DNA from: Streptomyces phaeolivaceus | GTDB lineage: Bacteria; Actinomycetota; Actinomycetes; Streptomycetales; Streptomycetaceae | Length of the DNA stretch: 59,304 nt | Direction: 5' to 3' | Assembly: GCF_009184865.1 (NCBI RefSeq) | Contig: NZ_CP045095.1 | Location: 1 to 59,304 of the forward strand | Part shown: one piece after another, positions 7,724 to 16,778 of the stretch | How positions within the stretch are numbered: position 1 is the first letter of the stretch | Layout: every line of letters begins with the position of its first letter | The notes under the pieces: model-generated | Database searches by the model: none | Told to the model about the DNA's origin: nothing | Seen by the model: the letters and a program-made list of their open reading frames with translations, nothing else | Program-made: the position numbers and the translations under genes

Positions 7724-10700
7724 CTACATCTCGATGTCGATGTCGAAGTCCGGTGCCGGGGGAGCAGGGGGCTCCGGCGCCGGGGGCGGGGCCATCGCGG
7801 GCTCCGGCTCGGGCATGGCGGCCGGGCTGCCGCCCGCGGCCTCGATGTCGTGGTCGGCCTCGGCGATTTCCCGGCCCAGCCGCGCGTACTCGTCATGGAT
7901 GCCCATGCCGCTGTCGCGGCGCTCGCGCTCGACCTCCTCGGCCGCGGGCTGCGCCTCGCGCTCCCGCTGCGCCTCCTGCTCCCGCTCCTGGGCACGCTGT
8001 TCGAGGATCATCTGAGCCTGGCGGGCCTGCTCCATCGCCCTCATCAGCTCCTCCTCGACGGACCAGTGCGGCTTCGGCGCCGCGGCGGCCGGGGCCGACT
8101 CCGGCTCGGCCGGCTCGGGCTCCGGCGCGACGGGGTTGCGGCGCTCCAGCTCGATCCGCGCGTAGTCGGCCTCTTCGCGCACCTGCTGCGTCTCGGCGAA
8201 CCACTTCTCGCGGGTCTCGTGGACCTCCTGGTACTTCAGCGCCCGCTCACCCATCGACTCGGCGATGTCCCGGCTGGTCTCCGCCCGCTCCAGCGTGTCC
8301 TTGACCAGCGCGCTCGGGTCGACCTCGGCCTGGAGCGTGGGCACCTGCTGCAGCGCCATCGCCTGGGCGAGGGCCTGCTGGTGCTCGTTGTAGCCGGTCG
8401 CCTTCGAGACCTCGTCCATCGCCTTGTTGATGCGCTCCTCGTGCTCGGCGGCCTCCTTCTCCGCCATCTCCTGAGCACGCAGCTCCATCTGCACGGCCTG
8501 GTCCTCGTAGTCGCGCGCCGCTCCGAACGACTTCGCCATCTCGTCGCCGACGTACGGCGGCGCCCATGCCTCCTCGCGCTCGGCACGCTCGATCGACTGG
8601 CGCAGGCTCTCCTCGCTCGCGCGGGAGATGTCGGCCAGCTCATCCGGCACGCCCAGGGCACGGCGTGCCCGCTCCCAGTCGGCGAGCGCCTCGACGGCAC
8701 CCGGCGGCGGGGCCTGCCCGATGGCGTCGGCCTCCTGGTCGAAGCTGTGGGCCTCGCGGTACCGCTCGACGCGGCCGGCGCGCAGCTCCCAGCTGGCCCG
8801 CTCGATCGGGTCCTCGGGCACCGGGCCCAGCCGGTCGATCGCCCATTCCGGCTGCTCCTCGGCGACGCGCTGGCCCAGCCGCTCGACGCGCTGGTCCATC
8901 AGCTCGGCCCACTCGCCCATGAACCGGCCCAGGTCGCCGTCGAAGTCCGGCGTCCGGGCGGCGTAGGAGTCCATGGCCTCCAGCTGCGCCTCGCGCTCGG
9001 CGGCCTGGCGCCGGGCGACCTCCTGGTCCTGCCCGGCGTGCAGGACCTCCACGTTCTGCGTGTAGGCGAGCGACTGCTTGAGCAGCTCGGCGTGGTGCAG
9101 GTCGAGCGCGTCGACCGGCTCGGCCTCGGTCTCGGGGGCGAGGACCAGCTGCTGCAGCTGCTCCTGGTCGACCGGCTCGGCGGTCGCGGTCTCGATCACA
9201 GCCGCTTCCGCGCCGTCCCCAGCCATGACCTCGACACCGGTCTGCGCGGCGAGGGTCTGCCGCAGCAGCTCCTCCTGGTGCGGGTGGACCTTGGCGGCCT
9301 CATCCGCGGCGGCGACCAGCTCCTGCAGGCGCTCCGGGTCCACGGTGCCGTGCCCGGCCTCGATCGCGTCGTCGACCTTCTGCACCTGCTCGGCGAGGGC
9401 GGCGCGCTGCTCGGCCTTCTCCGCGTTGACCTGGTCGCGCTCGACCAGCCGGTAGGCGTTCTTCAGGCGGTGGTGCATCGCCTTGCTGGCGTCGTCGGCC
9501 GTGTCCAGCTCACGCGAGCGGGCCGTGCGCACCAGCAGGTCCTCGGCGTCGAACCCGCGCTCCTCGACGGTGCGGGCCAGCCGCATCAGGGAGCCGTACG
9601 CCTCACCGCTGCTCACGCGGGCGTAGTCCTCCGGGCCCAGCGCACCGAGCAGGGCCTTACCGAACCGCTTCTCGGCGTCCTGGTCCTTGACCCCGGCCCA
9701 CGCCGGCTGGATCGCGGCGAGGTGCTCGCGGCGCTCCAGCTCGGCGGCGATGGCCTGGGTGGCGGTCTGCTGCGTGCCGGAGCGCTGCAGCGTCTGGTCG
9801 AGCACCGACAGGTAGTGCGGGACGTCCTCGTCCTTGATGCCGTCGCCGTCCCGGTGGGTGATGACGTAGGCCCAGTTCCCGTCCTGGCCTCGGGTGAGGC
9901 TGACGTACAGGGCCTCGCGGGAGGTCTGCTCGTCGACCAGCGAGTGGCACGGGCCCACCGTGCGGCCCTGCGCGCCGTGCACCGTGGACGCGTACCCCAG
10001 CTCGACGTGCGTCTGGACGTAGGCGGCGGGCAGGTGCATCCGCGAGCCGTCCTCCAGCTGCACCATCAGGGAGCCGTTGTCGCTGATCCCGGTGACGGTG
10101 GCGGTCAGCCGGTTGGTGGCGAACTGCCCGCCCTCACCCGTGACGTGGCGGTCGTTGCGGCGCATCTGGATGACGTCGCCGCGACCGGCCTTGGTCTCGA
10201 CGCCGTACTTCTGCCCGGTGCGCAGCGCGACGCCGTCCTCCTCGACCAGGCCGGCGCGGACCAGGTCGGCGCGGGCGCGGGCGGACAGTTCGGCGGCCGT
10301 CTCGTTGTCGGGGGCGACCAGCAGCGGGTTCCGCCCGGCCAGCTGGTCGGTGACCCATCCCTGGTAGGCACGCTCCTTCATCTCCTCGGCGCTGCCGCCC
10401 CGGAACCGCTTGTGCAGCTCGTACTGGGCGAGAGCCTCGGTGTTGCCCTCGCGCAGCTGCAGGGACGCCTTGGCCTCCCACTCGCGGACCTTCGACTCGC
10501 CGGTGACGGGGTCGATGTCACGGAAGCGCCGGACCTCTTCGAGCGTGTGGACGCCGGGCATCTCCTCGGCGAGCTGGCCGAACATCCCGCCCGCACCCAC
10601 GGCCGTGAGCTGGTGGTGGTCGCCGCTGCCGATCATCTTGGCGCCGCACGACTCGACCAGGGCCCGCACGCGGTCCATGTCGCGGGTGTTGGTCATGCCG

Positions 10701-12751
10701 GCCTCGTCGACGATGACCAGCGTGCCGGGCGCGATGCGGTACTTGTCCGCGTCGGGAACGTTCTTCCCCGCGGCCATGTCAGCGTGCTTCTTGAGCAGCA
10801 TGGAGATGTTGGCGACGTTGGTCAGACCCTCGTCGGCGAGGACCTGAGCAGCGCGCTCACCGCTGGCCAGACCGATGACCTGGCGGCCTTCGTGCGCCTC
10901 CCACACCTCGGTCAGCGCGGCAAGGGTGTAGGACTTGCCCGCGCCGGCCGGGCCGATCAGCAGGTCGAGCTTGCGGCCGGACGTCGCCGCGCTGCGGACG
11001 AAATCGGCCTGCTTGCCCTTGAGCCCGCGCCGGGCGATGACCTCCTCGACCAGCTCGCTGGGCACCGTGGGACCGCCGCGCTCACCCGCGAAGGTCCGCA
11101 TCCGCTCCTCGGTCGCGATGTGGCTCTCGGTCGAGAACCGGTTCACGTTGTTGTCGGCCGGCTCGTAGACGAAGGACCCGTCCGCGCGCTGCAGCTCGAC
11201 GGGGATCTCGACCATGTGCGGCGCGGTCGCGCAGACCACGCCGTTGTCGGTGGCCGGGTCCAGCGCCTCGTCCGCGAGACGGTTGAGCAGGTCGCGGACC
11301 TCGTGGGCCTCCATCCCGCCCAGCGTGTCCGGCAGCTGCCGGTTCAGCTCGACGATCAGGTCCGCCCGGCGCCACGTCGCCTTCTGCTCCTGGACCGCGG
11401 CGACGGCGCGCTGCTGGATGACCGCCGGGTCGAACTCCTTGTACGGGCGGTGCAGGTCGTGGAGCAGGGACTCGTGCTCGACCTGGTCGGGGACGTTGGC
11501 CAGCGAGTCGCGGAAGCGCTCCTTGCTGAACGCCTCCCACCGGTCGAGCAGCTGGTCACGGGTGACGGCGTCGTGCTTCTTCGCCTGCCGCTGCTGCAGC
11601 GTGACGTCCTCGGACATCCGGGCCAGCACGTACGGGCTCGGCGGGGTGTTGTACCGCTCCTCGTACGCCTTGGCGACCTCGGCGACCTCGGCCTTGATGG
11701 CCACGCGGCGGGAGGAGAACCCGTCACGCAGGTCCTGGTCGATGCCGACGATCTCGCGGGCCTTGCCGTCGGGGCGGGTCATGAACCGCACGCCGTCGGT
11801 GCGCTCCAGCTCCTGCTCGGCGATCCGCTCGGCGAGGTGGCCCACGGCCTGCTTGTGCACCCACAGCCCGTGCCCGTCGACCGATCCCCAGGTCACGCGC
11901 TCTTCGCCGGTCACCGGGTCGATCTCGACGGCCTTGATCTTGTTCAGGACCGTGGCGTGGACGTGCAGCTGGGGGTCGTCCTCACGGCTCGTGTGCTGGG
12001 CCCAGGCGGAGACGATGAAGCCCTCGCCCTTGACGTAGCGGCCGGTCGAGCGGCCCTCGACCTTCTTCCCGTGGTGGCCCAGCCGGGTGTATCCGGCCTC
12101 CTCCTGCATCTGCTCCAGACCGGCCTTGACCCCGACCTTCCAGGCGTCCCAGACACGGTCCGCCTTCGCGGCGTACCGCTCGGCGCCTTCCAGGTCGCCG
12201 GCCTCGCGGCACTGCGCGGCCTTCACCTGCAGGCTCGCGTGGTAGACGCTCCAGGACTTCGGCGCGGAGAACGTCAGGTCGTAGTACAGCGTCGCCGACG
12301 GCGAGTGCTTCCTGGTGTCCAGCTCGATCGCCTTGACACGCTCCGGAGTCAGCTCGACCCCCGGCGTCTTCGCCCTGGCCTCGCTCAGCGCGGCCTCGAA
12401 CCGCTTCTGGAAGCTCTTCTCGTAGTTCTTCGGCGCGTTCCCCAGCCGGGCGTCCTTGCGGATCTGCTTCTCGGCCTTGGCGTACTCCGGCGTGCCCTCC
12501 TCGTGGGGGATCGCCGCGAGACGCTCCAGCATCTCGTCGCGCTTGCGGGGGTCGATCCAGTCCTTGTAGAGGTCGGTGAAGACCTCGTTGTCGACCGTTC
12601 CGGTCAGCCCCAGCTCGGCCGCGCCGTCGCCGAGCCAGTAGCCGGGGGGCTCGCCCTGCAGGTCCACGCTCCGGGCGTAGTAGTGCTCAGCACCGGCCGC
12701 TACCTCACGGGTGAGGTAGGCGGGGTCTGAACCTGCGGAGATCGAAAGCAT
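7724..12751 (-). CDS. traA: MobF-type conjugative relaxase-helicase
   Basis: 1675 residues. The N-terminal relaxase domain has a tyrosine pair at residues 24-25 (GAEHYYARS), the TrwC-family signature YYDLTFSAPKSWSVYHAS near 155, and a metal-binding QLHVHATVLN near 260. It should nick one strand at oriT and stay covalently bound. A superfamily-1 helicase follows: Walker A GPAGAGKS near 603, Walker B VIVDEAGM near 681, and late motifs YASTVHGAQGRT near 925 and YVSLTRGQD near 950. Residues 1000-1640 are long, helical and charged with Pro/Ala-rich patches. The end, DFDIDIEM, resembles the tails of four proteins in the 49-55 kb operon. No clear ribosome-binding site precedes the ATG. Confidence 0.93.
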   Translation of the reverse strand: MLSISAGSDPAYLTREVAAGAEHYYARSVDLQGEPPGYWLGDGAAELGLTGTVDNEVFTDLYKDWIDPRKRDEMLERLAAIPHEEGTPEYAKAEKQIRKDARLGNAPKNYEKSFQKRFEAALSEARAKTPGVELTPERVKAIELDTRKHSPSATLYYDLTFSAPKSWSVYHASLQVKAAQCREAGDLEGAERYAAKADRVWDAWKVGVKAGLEQMQEEAGYTRLGHHGKKVEGRSTGRYVKGEGFIVSAWAQHTSREDDPQLHVHATVLNKIKAVEIDPVTGEERVTWGSVDGHGLWVHKQAVGHLAERIAEQELERTDGVRFMTRPDGKAREIVGIDQDLRDGFSSRRVAIKAEVAEVAKAYEERYNTPPSPYVLARMSEDVTLQQRQAKKHDAVTRDQLLDRWEAFSKERFRDSLANVPDQVEHESLLHDLHRPYKEFDPAVIQQRAVAAVQEQKATWRRADLIVELNRQLPDTLGGMEAHEVRDLLNRLADEALDPATDNGVVCATAPHMVEIPVELQRADGSFVYEPADNNVNRFSTESHIATEERMRTFAGERGGPTVPSELVEEVIARRGLKGKQADFVRSAATSGRKLDLLIGPAGAGKSYTLAALTEVWEAHEGRQVIGLASGERAAQVLADEGLTNVANISMLLKKHADMAAGKNVPDADKYRIAPGTLVIVDEAGMTNTRDMDRVRALVESCGAKMIGSGDHHQLTAVGAGGMFGQLAEEMPGVHTLEEVRRFRDIDPVTGESKVREWEAKASLQLREGNTEALAQYELHKRFRGGSAEEMKERAYQGWVTDQLAGRNPLLVAPDNETAAELSARARADLVRAGLVEEDGVALRTGQKYGVETKAGRGDVIQMRRNDRHVTGEGGQFATNRLTATVTGISDNGSLMVQLEDGSRMHLPAAYVQTHVELGYASTVHGAQGRTVGPCHSLVDEQTSREALYVSLTRGQDGNWAYVITHRDGDGIKDEDVPHYLSVLDQTLQRSGTQQTATQAIAAELERREHLAAIQPAWAGVKDQDAEKRFGKALLGALGPEDYARVSSGEAYGSLMRLARTVEERGFDAEDLLVRTARSRELDTADDASKAMHHRLKNAYRLVERDQVNAEKAEQRAALAEQVQKVDDAIEAGHGTVDPERLQELVAAADEAAKVHPHQEELLRQTLAAQTGVEVMAGDGAEAAVIETATAEPVDQEQLQQLVLAPETEAEPVDALDLHHAELLKQSLAYTQNVEVLHAGQDQEVARRQAAEREAQLEAMDSYAARTPDFDGDLGRFMGEWAELMDQRVERLGQRVAEEQPEWAIDRLGPVPEDPIERASWELRAGRVERYREAHSFDQEADAIGQAPPPGAVEALADWERARRALGVPDELADISRASEESLRQSIERAEREEAWAPPYVGDEMAKSFGAARDYEDQAVQMELRAQEMAEKEAAEHEERINKAMDEVSKATGYNEHQQALAQAMALQQVPTLQAEVDPSALVKDTLERAETSRDIAESMGERALKYQEVHETREKWFAETQQVREEADYARIELERRNPVAPEPEPAEPESAPAAAAPKPHWSVEEELMRAMEQARQAQMILEQRAQEREQEAQREREAQPAAEEVERERRDSGMGIHDEYARLGREIAEADHDIEAAGGSPAAMPEPEPAMAPPPAPEPPAPPAPDFDIDIEM

Positions 12752-13362
12752 CGCGACTCAGAGTAGGCGATTTTCAAGATCGTTAACACCCATTGGATCG
12801 TGATGCATAGGTGTGAGGGCTTGTGGTCGTTGCATCTAGTTCTACGGTCTGCATCCGGTCTGAATGATCAAGGTGAGAAGTGGGGTCCGATTACCTCGTC
12901 CTGCAGGGGGTCAAAAAGGGGTCTATGACGGTGAGATTGGGGCCGTCCCGGCTCCTGATCCTTGGCCTCCGGCCTGCCGTGGCGCGCTCGAACCGGCGCG
13001 CGGGTTGTACCGAAATGTGCCGGTCGGCGGCTGACTGCTGCACCCCCACCTGCGGCGCGCTCGTGGGAGCGACCACCGGGCGGCCGACGCCCAAACGTGG
13101 CGGGCACGCTGGCCACCAACCGGACCCGTGCGCTACGGTCGGGCTCGACGTCATCGACCCCCGTGCGGACCCCCGCCCGGGGGTCGACTGTTACCAAGGG
13201 CCGGACGCGAGGACGTCCACGCACCGCACCCGCCCCACCCCCGGCCGGCGCGCTCGCGCGGCGGCCGGGCACTCCCCACCCACCCGCTCACCGGTCGACG
13301 GAGAGTGACCGATGCCCGGGGCTGCGGCAGCGCCTCGGGGGCGCGCGCGTGGTGACGCTCAC
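12752..13362. other. Gene-free stretch upstream of traA, candidate oriT
   Basis: About 610 bp without a believable gene. The first 180 bp (12752-12930) are clearly AT-richer than their surroundings and contain short repeats (GGGGTC twice, GGATGCAGACCG-like pairs on the minus strand). Relaxase genes are often next to their oriT, and this region also must hold the traA promoter. The rest, 12930-13362, is ordinary GC-rich sequence in which I see no feature. Confidence 0.4.
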
Positions 13363-13690
13363 CAGCCGGTGACGGCTCCCCGGTCACCAGACCCCGGCCT
13401 CTCTCACCACCAGGTGGTGAGTCCCCACCCGCGACAGGGTGGTGAGCGTCGGCGCGAGCAGGGGCCAGCGGCACGGCTGTACGGCGGTGAGGCTCACCAG
13501 TCGTCGGCGGCGCCACGGCGCTGGACGGTGGTGACGGTCACCACGTCGACAAAGCGATCGGCGGGCCTCGGCTGGTGAGTGGTGAGGCTGCTCCGCGACG
13601 TGCAGTCTGCTCACCGGTGAGCCGGTGGTGAGCCGCTCCCCAACGCAACCCGGCCCCGGACGGATGTCCGGGGCCGGTGGTGAGCAGGCG
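13363..13690. repeat. GGTGAG/CTCACC array, left cluster
   Basis: About 12 copies of GGTGAG or its complement in 330 bp, often as TGGTGAG, including a perfect palindrome CTCACCACCAGGTGGTGAG. No gene is apparent here. A second cluster of about 11 copies lies at 14210-14428, on the other side of the HNH gene core. Iteron-like replication or regulatory sites, or target sites of the HNH nuclease, are possible. Confidence 0.65.
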
Positions 13691-13691
13691 G

Positions 13692-14321
13692 TCAGAAGAG
13701 CGGGTTCTGCAGGGCACCGCTGGGGTTGCCCGCGTCGAGCGCGGCGGCGATAGCGGCCTCGATCTCCTCGGGTCCGTCGGCGGCGGCAATGGCGGCCTGG
13801 ACCGCCCGCGCCCGCCCCACCGCGCCGCGCACGTCGGCCAGCGCGTGACCGGCAAGTCGCCTCCGAGCTGCGGCGTCGCGGTTGTTGTCGCCCCGGGTGC
13901 CGAGCAGCCAGTGGCGCGGCTGCTGGCACGGCGGCTCGTCGCAGGTGTGCCGCACGACGTGGCCGGCCGGGATCGAATCGGGCCCGTGGGCGAGGCGGAA
14001 GCCGAACAGATGGGCGGGGACGACCCTGCTCGTGGCGGTGGTGTGCGACCCGGCGCGGAAGGTTCCGTGGGCGGTGTCGGTCAGTCCACCGGTCCACCAC
14101 CAGCAGTCGTCCGGGCCGCGCCGCAGGACGTGGCTCCAGTAGCGCGCGACGGTCTCACCATCGGCCAGCAGCTGCGCCCACCCCACCGGGACTGGTGACG
14201 GCGGGGGACCATCCTCACCACCTTCGGGCGGCTCCGGGTGGTGAGGCTCACCAGTGAGGTGGTGAGCCTCGGGGTGGTGAGCCGTGCTCCCGTGAGGGCC
14301 TGGTGCGCTCACCACTCTCAC
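13692..14321 (-). CDS. HNH endonuclease
   Basis: 209 residues with a GTG start overlapping the upstream stop (GTGA). The first 45 residues are low-complexity His/Pro/Glu sequence encoded by the GGTGAG repeats and may not matter. The core carries DDCWWWTGGL, then VVRHTCDEPPCQQPRHW and GTRGDNNRDAAARRR, the HNH_3-like arrangement with zinc or metal-binding His and Cys. Such small nucleases are found as homing or phage-packaging enzymes. It is the last gene of the leftward operon from 16573, yet its flanks are packed with GGTGAG repeats on both sides. Confidence 0.8.
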   Translation of the reverse strand: MRVVSAPGPHGSTAHHPEAHHLTGEPHHPEPPEGGEDGPPPSPVPVGWAQLLADGETVARYWSHVLRRGPDDCWWWTGGLTDTAHGTFRAGSHTTATSRVVPAHLFGFRLAHGPDSIPAGHVVRHTCDEPPCQQPRHWLLGTRGDNNRDAAARRRLAGHALADVRGAVGRARAVQAAIAAADGPEEIEAAIAAALDAGNPSGALQNPLF

Positions 14322-14428
14322 CACCTCACCAGTCCGGCCGGGCCGGGACGGGTCGCGGTGGGGACGCTGTCGGGTCCGCTCCTCACCAATCGGGCCTGCG
14401 GCCACGGCTCCTCCCTCACCACCTCACC
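14210..14428. repeat. GGTGAG/CTCACC array, right cluster
   Basis: About 11 copies of GGTGAG/CTCACC in 220 bp, overlapping the 5' part of the HNH gene and the 3' part of the next gene. The region between the two clusters (13691-14209) has almost none, so the array brackets the nuclease core. Confidence 0.65.
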
Positions 14429-14896
14429 ATCGCTGTACGTGATCGTCACCGTGGTGTCGCCGCGGTCGGCGTCGTACTCGGCGGTGGTGAAGAAACGCCA
14501 CCCCTCGGGGTCGCCGTAGATCCACACCCACGCTCCGGTGAGCACGGCGGCGAGGTCCTTCACGCGGACGTCCTGCACCTGCGGCTCCCAGCCGGTGACC
14601 GCGGCGCGGCCGGCGGGCTGCTCGTCGTCCTGGTCCTCGTCGTCGGGTCCGTGCTGGGAGTCGTGCTCGGCGGTGGCCTCGACGTCCAGTTCGCCGTTGC
14701 CGCGGTACAGGAGGGTGGCGCCGTCCTCGTCGACCTCGGTGTACGGGGGCAGGGCGTCGTCGGCGTCTGGGTCGCTGGTGCCGTAGGTCCGTCGACCGCA
14801 CCCGGGGGCCGGGCAGCGGAAGACGTCCTCGCCCGCCACCTGGATCGGCTCGGTCACGGCCTGGCACTCGGGGCATGGCGGCGGTGTGACGGACAT
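14318..14896 (-). CDS. Hypothetical protein with N-terminal zinc ribbon
   Basis: 192 residues. GGAGG precedes the ATG by 4-5 bp and the ATG shares one base with the upstream stop. The N-terminus has CPEC and CPAPGCGRRT, a likely zinc ribbon. The middle is acidic (DDEDQDDEQ), followed by a compact part (GAWVWIYGDPEGWRFF and DTTVTITYSDGEVV). The last residues are encoded by GGTGAG repeats. I do not recognise the family. It is the fourth gene of an overlapping five-gene operon. Confidence 0.65.
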   Translation of the reverse strand: MSVTPPPCPECQAVTEPIQVAGEDVFRCPAPGCGRRTYGTSDPDADDALPPYTEVDEDGATLLYRGNGELDVEATAEHDSQHGPDDEDQDDEQPAGRAAVTGWEPQVQDVRVKDLAAVLTGAWVWIYGDPEGWRFFTTAEYDADRGDTTVTITYSDGEVVREEPWPQARLVRSGPDSVPTATRPGPAGLVRW

Positions 14897-15369
14897 CACG
14901 CCTCCCCGGTGCGGAGGGATTCGGCGATGCGGGCGAGGGCGTCGGGGGCCTCGATCCACTCGGCGAGGGACTCGACGGTCCTCGTCGAGCGCCGGTCCCG
15001 CCACAGGGCGCCAGCCTCCTGCAGGGCCCGGGACAGGTCGATGACCTCCTGGGTGCCGAGCATCCCGCTCAGCTCGGCCAGCCGGTCGGCCTCGGCGAAG
15101 TCCCCGTCGCCCGCCGCGCCGTCGGCGGCGGCCATCAGCTCGTCGCCGCGCCGCAGCGCGTGCGCGAGGTCGGCCCGCAGCAGCTCCGGCAGCGTCTCCT
15201 CGGTGCCAGCGACGACGGCCAGCTCGCGGTACCACCAGGACCCGTCCGGGCGGCGGGCCAGCTGTCCGCCCGGACCGGCGGGGTGCGCGGCGGCGATCGG
15301 GCGGAAGAGCAGGGCGTCGGGGTACGGGGGCACGGTGTCGTGCCACGGGCGGGTGCTCGGGGTGGTCAC
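14896..15369 (-). CDS. Hypothetical protein
   Basis: 157 residues, GTG start in a GTGA overlap with the upstream stop. A short part near residues 35-55 (RRPDGSWWYRELAVVAG) resembles a small beta hairpin; residues 60-150 are helical (ELLRADLAHALRRGDELM, LAEWIEAPDALARI). No known motif. Position between coupled genes of the 16573-13692 operon suggests one shared task, which the sequence does not reveal. Confidence 0.65.
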   Translation of the reverse strand: MTTPSTRPWHDTVPPYPDALLFRPIAAAHPAGPGGQLARRPDGSWWYRELAVVAGTEETLPELLRADLAHALRRGDELMAAADGAAGDGDFAEADRLAELSGMLGTQEVIDLSRALQEAGALWRDRRSTRTVESLAEWIEAPDALARIAESLRTGEA

Positions 15370-15968
15370 GGGCGGCTCCCGTCGTCGGCCGGCGGCTCCT
15401 CGGCGGGCCGCGCCTGGATGTCGAAGCTGGGATAGCCGAAGCCGTCGATGTCGTAGGTGCCGCGCTGGAACGCCACCACCTCGTGGTCGTCGCCGAGTGC
15501 GTCGGCGACCTGGCCCAGCAGCTCGACCGCCCCGTCGAGGAGGGTCCCTCCCAGCCGGGCCAAGGGCGTGCCGCCCGCGCGCCACTGGACGACGTCGTAC
15601 AGCTCCCACCCGTCGGCGGCGGAGTCCTTGTCGAGCAGTTCCCCGGGGAACCAGGCGAGCACGTGGGTGGTCGGCTGCAGTGCCCCGGATTCCCCGGTGC
15701 CTCCGCAGTGCCCGCACTGGCCGTCTCCGTCGGACTGCGCGCGCCGCTGGGTGTCCTGCTCGGACTGGACCAACAGCAGCAGGTCCTGGACCTGGCCGGG
15801 GGTGAGCTTGAGGTCGACGACTTCGCCGACCTGGCCCGGGTCGGGGAGGTCGTGGATGGTGAGGACGGCGCCGACCGGGTCGTCGTCGCCGGTGACGTCG
15901 TGGGTGGGGTATTCGGCGAGCAGCTGCTCTACGGCGAAGGCCAGCTCGCTGCCTCGGGCGATGGTCAT
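15366..15968 (-). CDS. Hypothetical protein with CxxC motif
   Basis: 200 residues, ATG start overlapping the upstream stop (ATGA). N-terminal half is helical with LTIHDLPDPGQVGEVVDLKL; a single CGHCGGTGESG motif near residue 95 could bind zinc with a partner. The C-terminus is acidic/Pro-rich. Family not recognised. Third-from-last gene in reading order of this five-gene operon. Confidence 0.65.
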   Translation of the reverse strand: MTIARGSELAFAVEQLLAEYPTHDVTGDDDPVGAVLTIHDLPDPGQVGEVVDLKLTPGQVQDLLLLVQSEQDTQRRAQSDGDGQCGHCGGTGESGALQPTTHVLAWFPGELLDKDSAADGWELYDVVQWRAGGTPLARLGGTLLDGAVELLGQVADALGDDHEVVAFQRGTYDIDGFGYPSFDIQARPAEEPPADDGSRP

Positions 15969-16573
15969 GCCTGGGTCTCCTTCGGGGTGGCGTTGGCGGC
16001 GAGGAAGGCGCCCGCGATGGCGGCGGCCTCCTCGCTGGTGTCGTACGTGACCTCGTCGCCGGCATCCTCGTGGCGGCCGTTGGCGGCCTGGCCGATCCAC
16101 CACCAGCCGCCGTCCTCCGGGTGCCAGGAGACGCGGGCGTGCCCGCCGAAGGAGTCGAACTCGATCGGCTCCTTGTTGGCGTGCGGGTTGATCGCGACGA
16201 CGGCGCCGGGCCAGCGCTTGCGGGCGGCCTGACGGCTGACTCCCCACGCGTCGCCCAGCTGCGGGTAGTTCACCCCGCCCCCGCCGGCGCCACGGGCGTA
16301 CTGCTCGGTCATCGGCTCGACCTCGTCCCGGGCGATGCGCAGGGCGCGCAGCATGGCCAGCTGCCAGTCGGGGGTCGAGCGCACCGGGAGGTCCGGGTCC
16401 GGCCTGCCGGGGCTGGTGTCGCGTACGGAGATCTCGTCGGCCAGCGCGGCGGCGACGGCGCGCAGCTCCTTGCGGAACTTCGTCAGCTGGGCCTCGGTCG
16501 GCTCGGTCCACGCGGGATCGCGCGGGGCCATGAACGCCTCGTAGTCCGGGGCGTCGTCCTCGTTCTTCGTCAT
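15965..16573 (-). CDS. Hypothetical protein with helix-turn-helix
   Basis: 202 residues, first gene of the leftward operon. A helix-turn-helix is visible near residues 100-125 (NYPQLGDAWGVSRQAARKRW), followed by a WHPEDGGWWWIGQAANGRH segment that looks like a beta-rich pocket. The combination suggests DNA binding with a sensor or modification domain. An inverted repeat overlaps its start codon region (16575-16594), so it may repress itself. Confidence 0.65.
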   Translation of the reverse strand: MTKNEDDAPDYEAFMAPRDPAWTEPTEAQLTKFRKELRAVAAALADEISVRDTSPGRPDPDLPVRSTPDWQLAMLRALRIARDEVEPMTEQYARGAGGGGVNYPQLGDAWGVSRQAARKRWPGAVVAINPHANKEPIEFDSFGGHARVSWHPEDGGWWWIGQAANGRHEDAGDEVTYDTSEEAAAIAGAFLAANATPKETQA

Positions 16574-16574
16574 G

Positions 16575-16594
16575 ACGACAATGGTAGTTGTCGT
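16575..16594. promoter_or_regulatory. Inverted repeat operator at the start of the 16573 gene
   Basis: Arms ACGACAA (16575-16581) and TTGTCGT (16588-16594), with two further half-sites ATTGTC nearby at about 16612 and 16631. The repeat directly abuts the ATG of the helix-turn-helix protein; autoregulation is the simple reading. Confidence 0.55.
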
Positions 16595-16656
16595 GAACCT
16601 GGATTGTCACGGGAACCGCGATTGTCGGCATGCGGGCCCCCGGAAGCTGCCGCAAA

Positions 16657-16676
16657 GCCACCCAAATTTGGGTGAC
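16657..16676. promoter_or_regulatory. Palindromic site 3 (parS-like)
   Basis: GCCACCCAAATTTGGGTGAC, one base off the 20-bp palindrome at 5580 and 22703. It lies between the divergent promoters of the 16573 and 16779 genes. Confidence 0.65.
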
Positions 16677-16677
16677 C

Positions 16678-16703
16678 GGCGCCCCGAAGGGCTTGTTATC
16701 AGC
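16678..16703 (+). promoter_or_regulatory. Shared upstream element, copy 1 (GGGCTTGTTATCAGC)
   Basis: GGGCTTGTTATCAGC at 16689-16703. The same 15-mer is at 25407-25421 in the opposite orientation, and the 23 bases from 16678 recur exactly at 46323-46345. All three lie 50-105 bp upstream of a start codon. Likely a common operator or promoter element. Confidence 0.55.
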
Positions 16704-16778
16704 TCCGTGGTGCGGAATCAGCCGTACGGCTGTCTGATCTGGGGTGTCTCAGCTGTACGGGCACCCGGACGGGCAGAT

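Noticed and set aside
7850..12730. A 1626-codon open frame on the plus strand opposite traA
   Set aside because: It mirrors traA codons, is Leu/Arg/Gly/Val-rich without motifs, and traA has full relaxase and helicase motifs.
12880..13308. A 142-codon frame upstream of traA
   Set aside because: No ribosome-binding site; low-complexity Arg/Pro/Thr sequence; overlaps the candidate oriT region.
13363..14428. GGTGAG repeats as a CRISPR array
   Set aside because: The repeats are short, occur in both orientations and have irregular spacing; there are no spacers of constant length and no cas genes.
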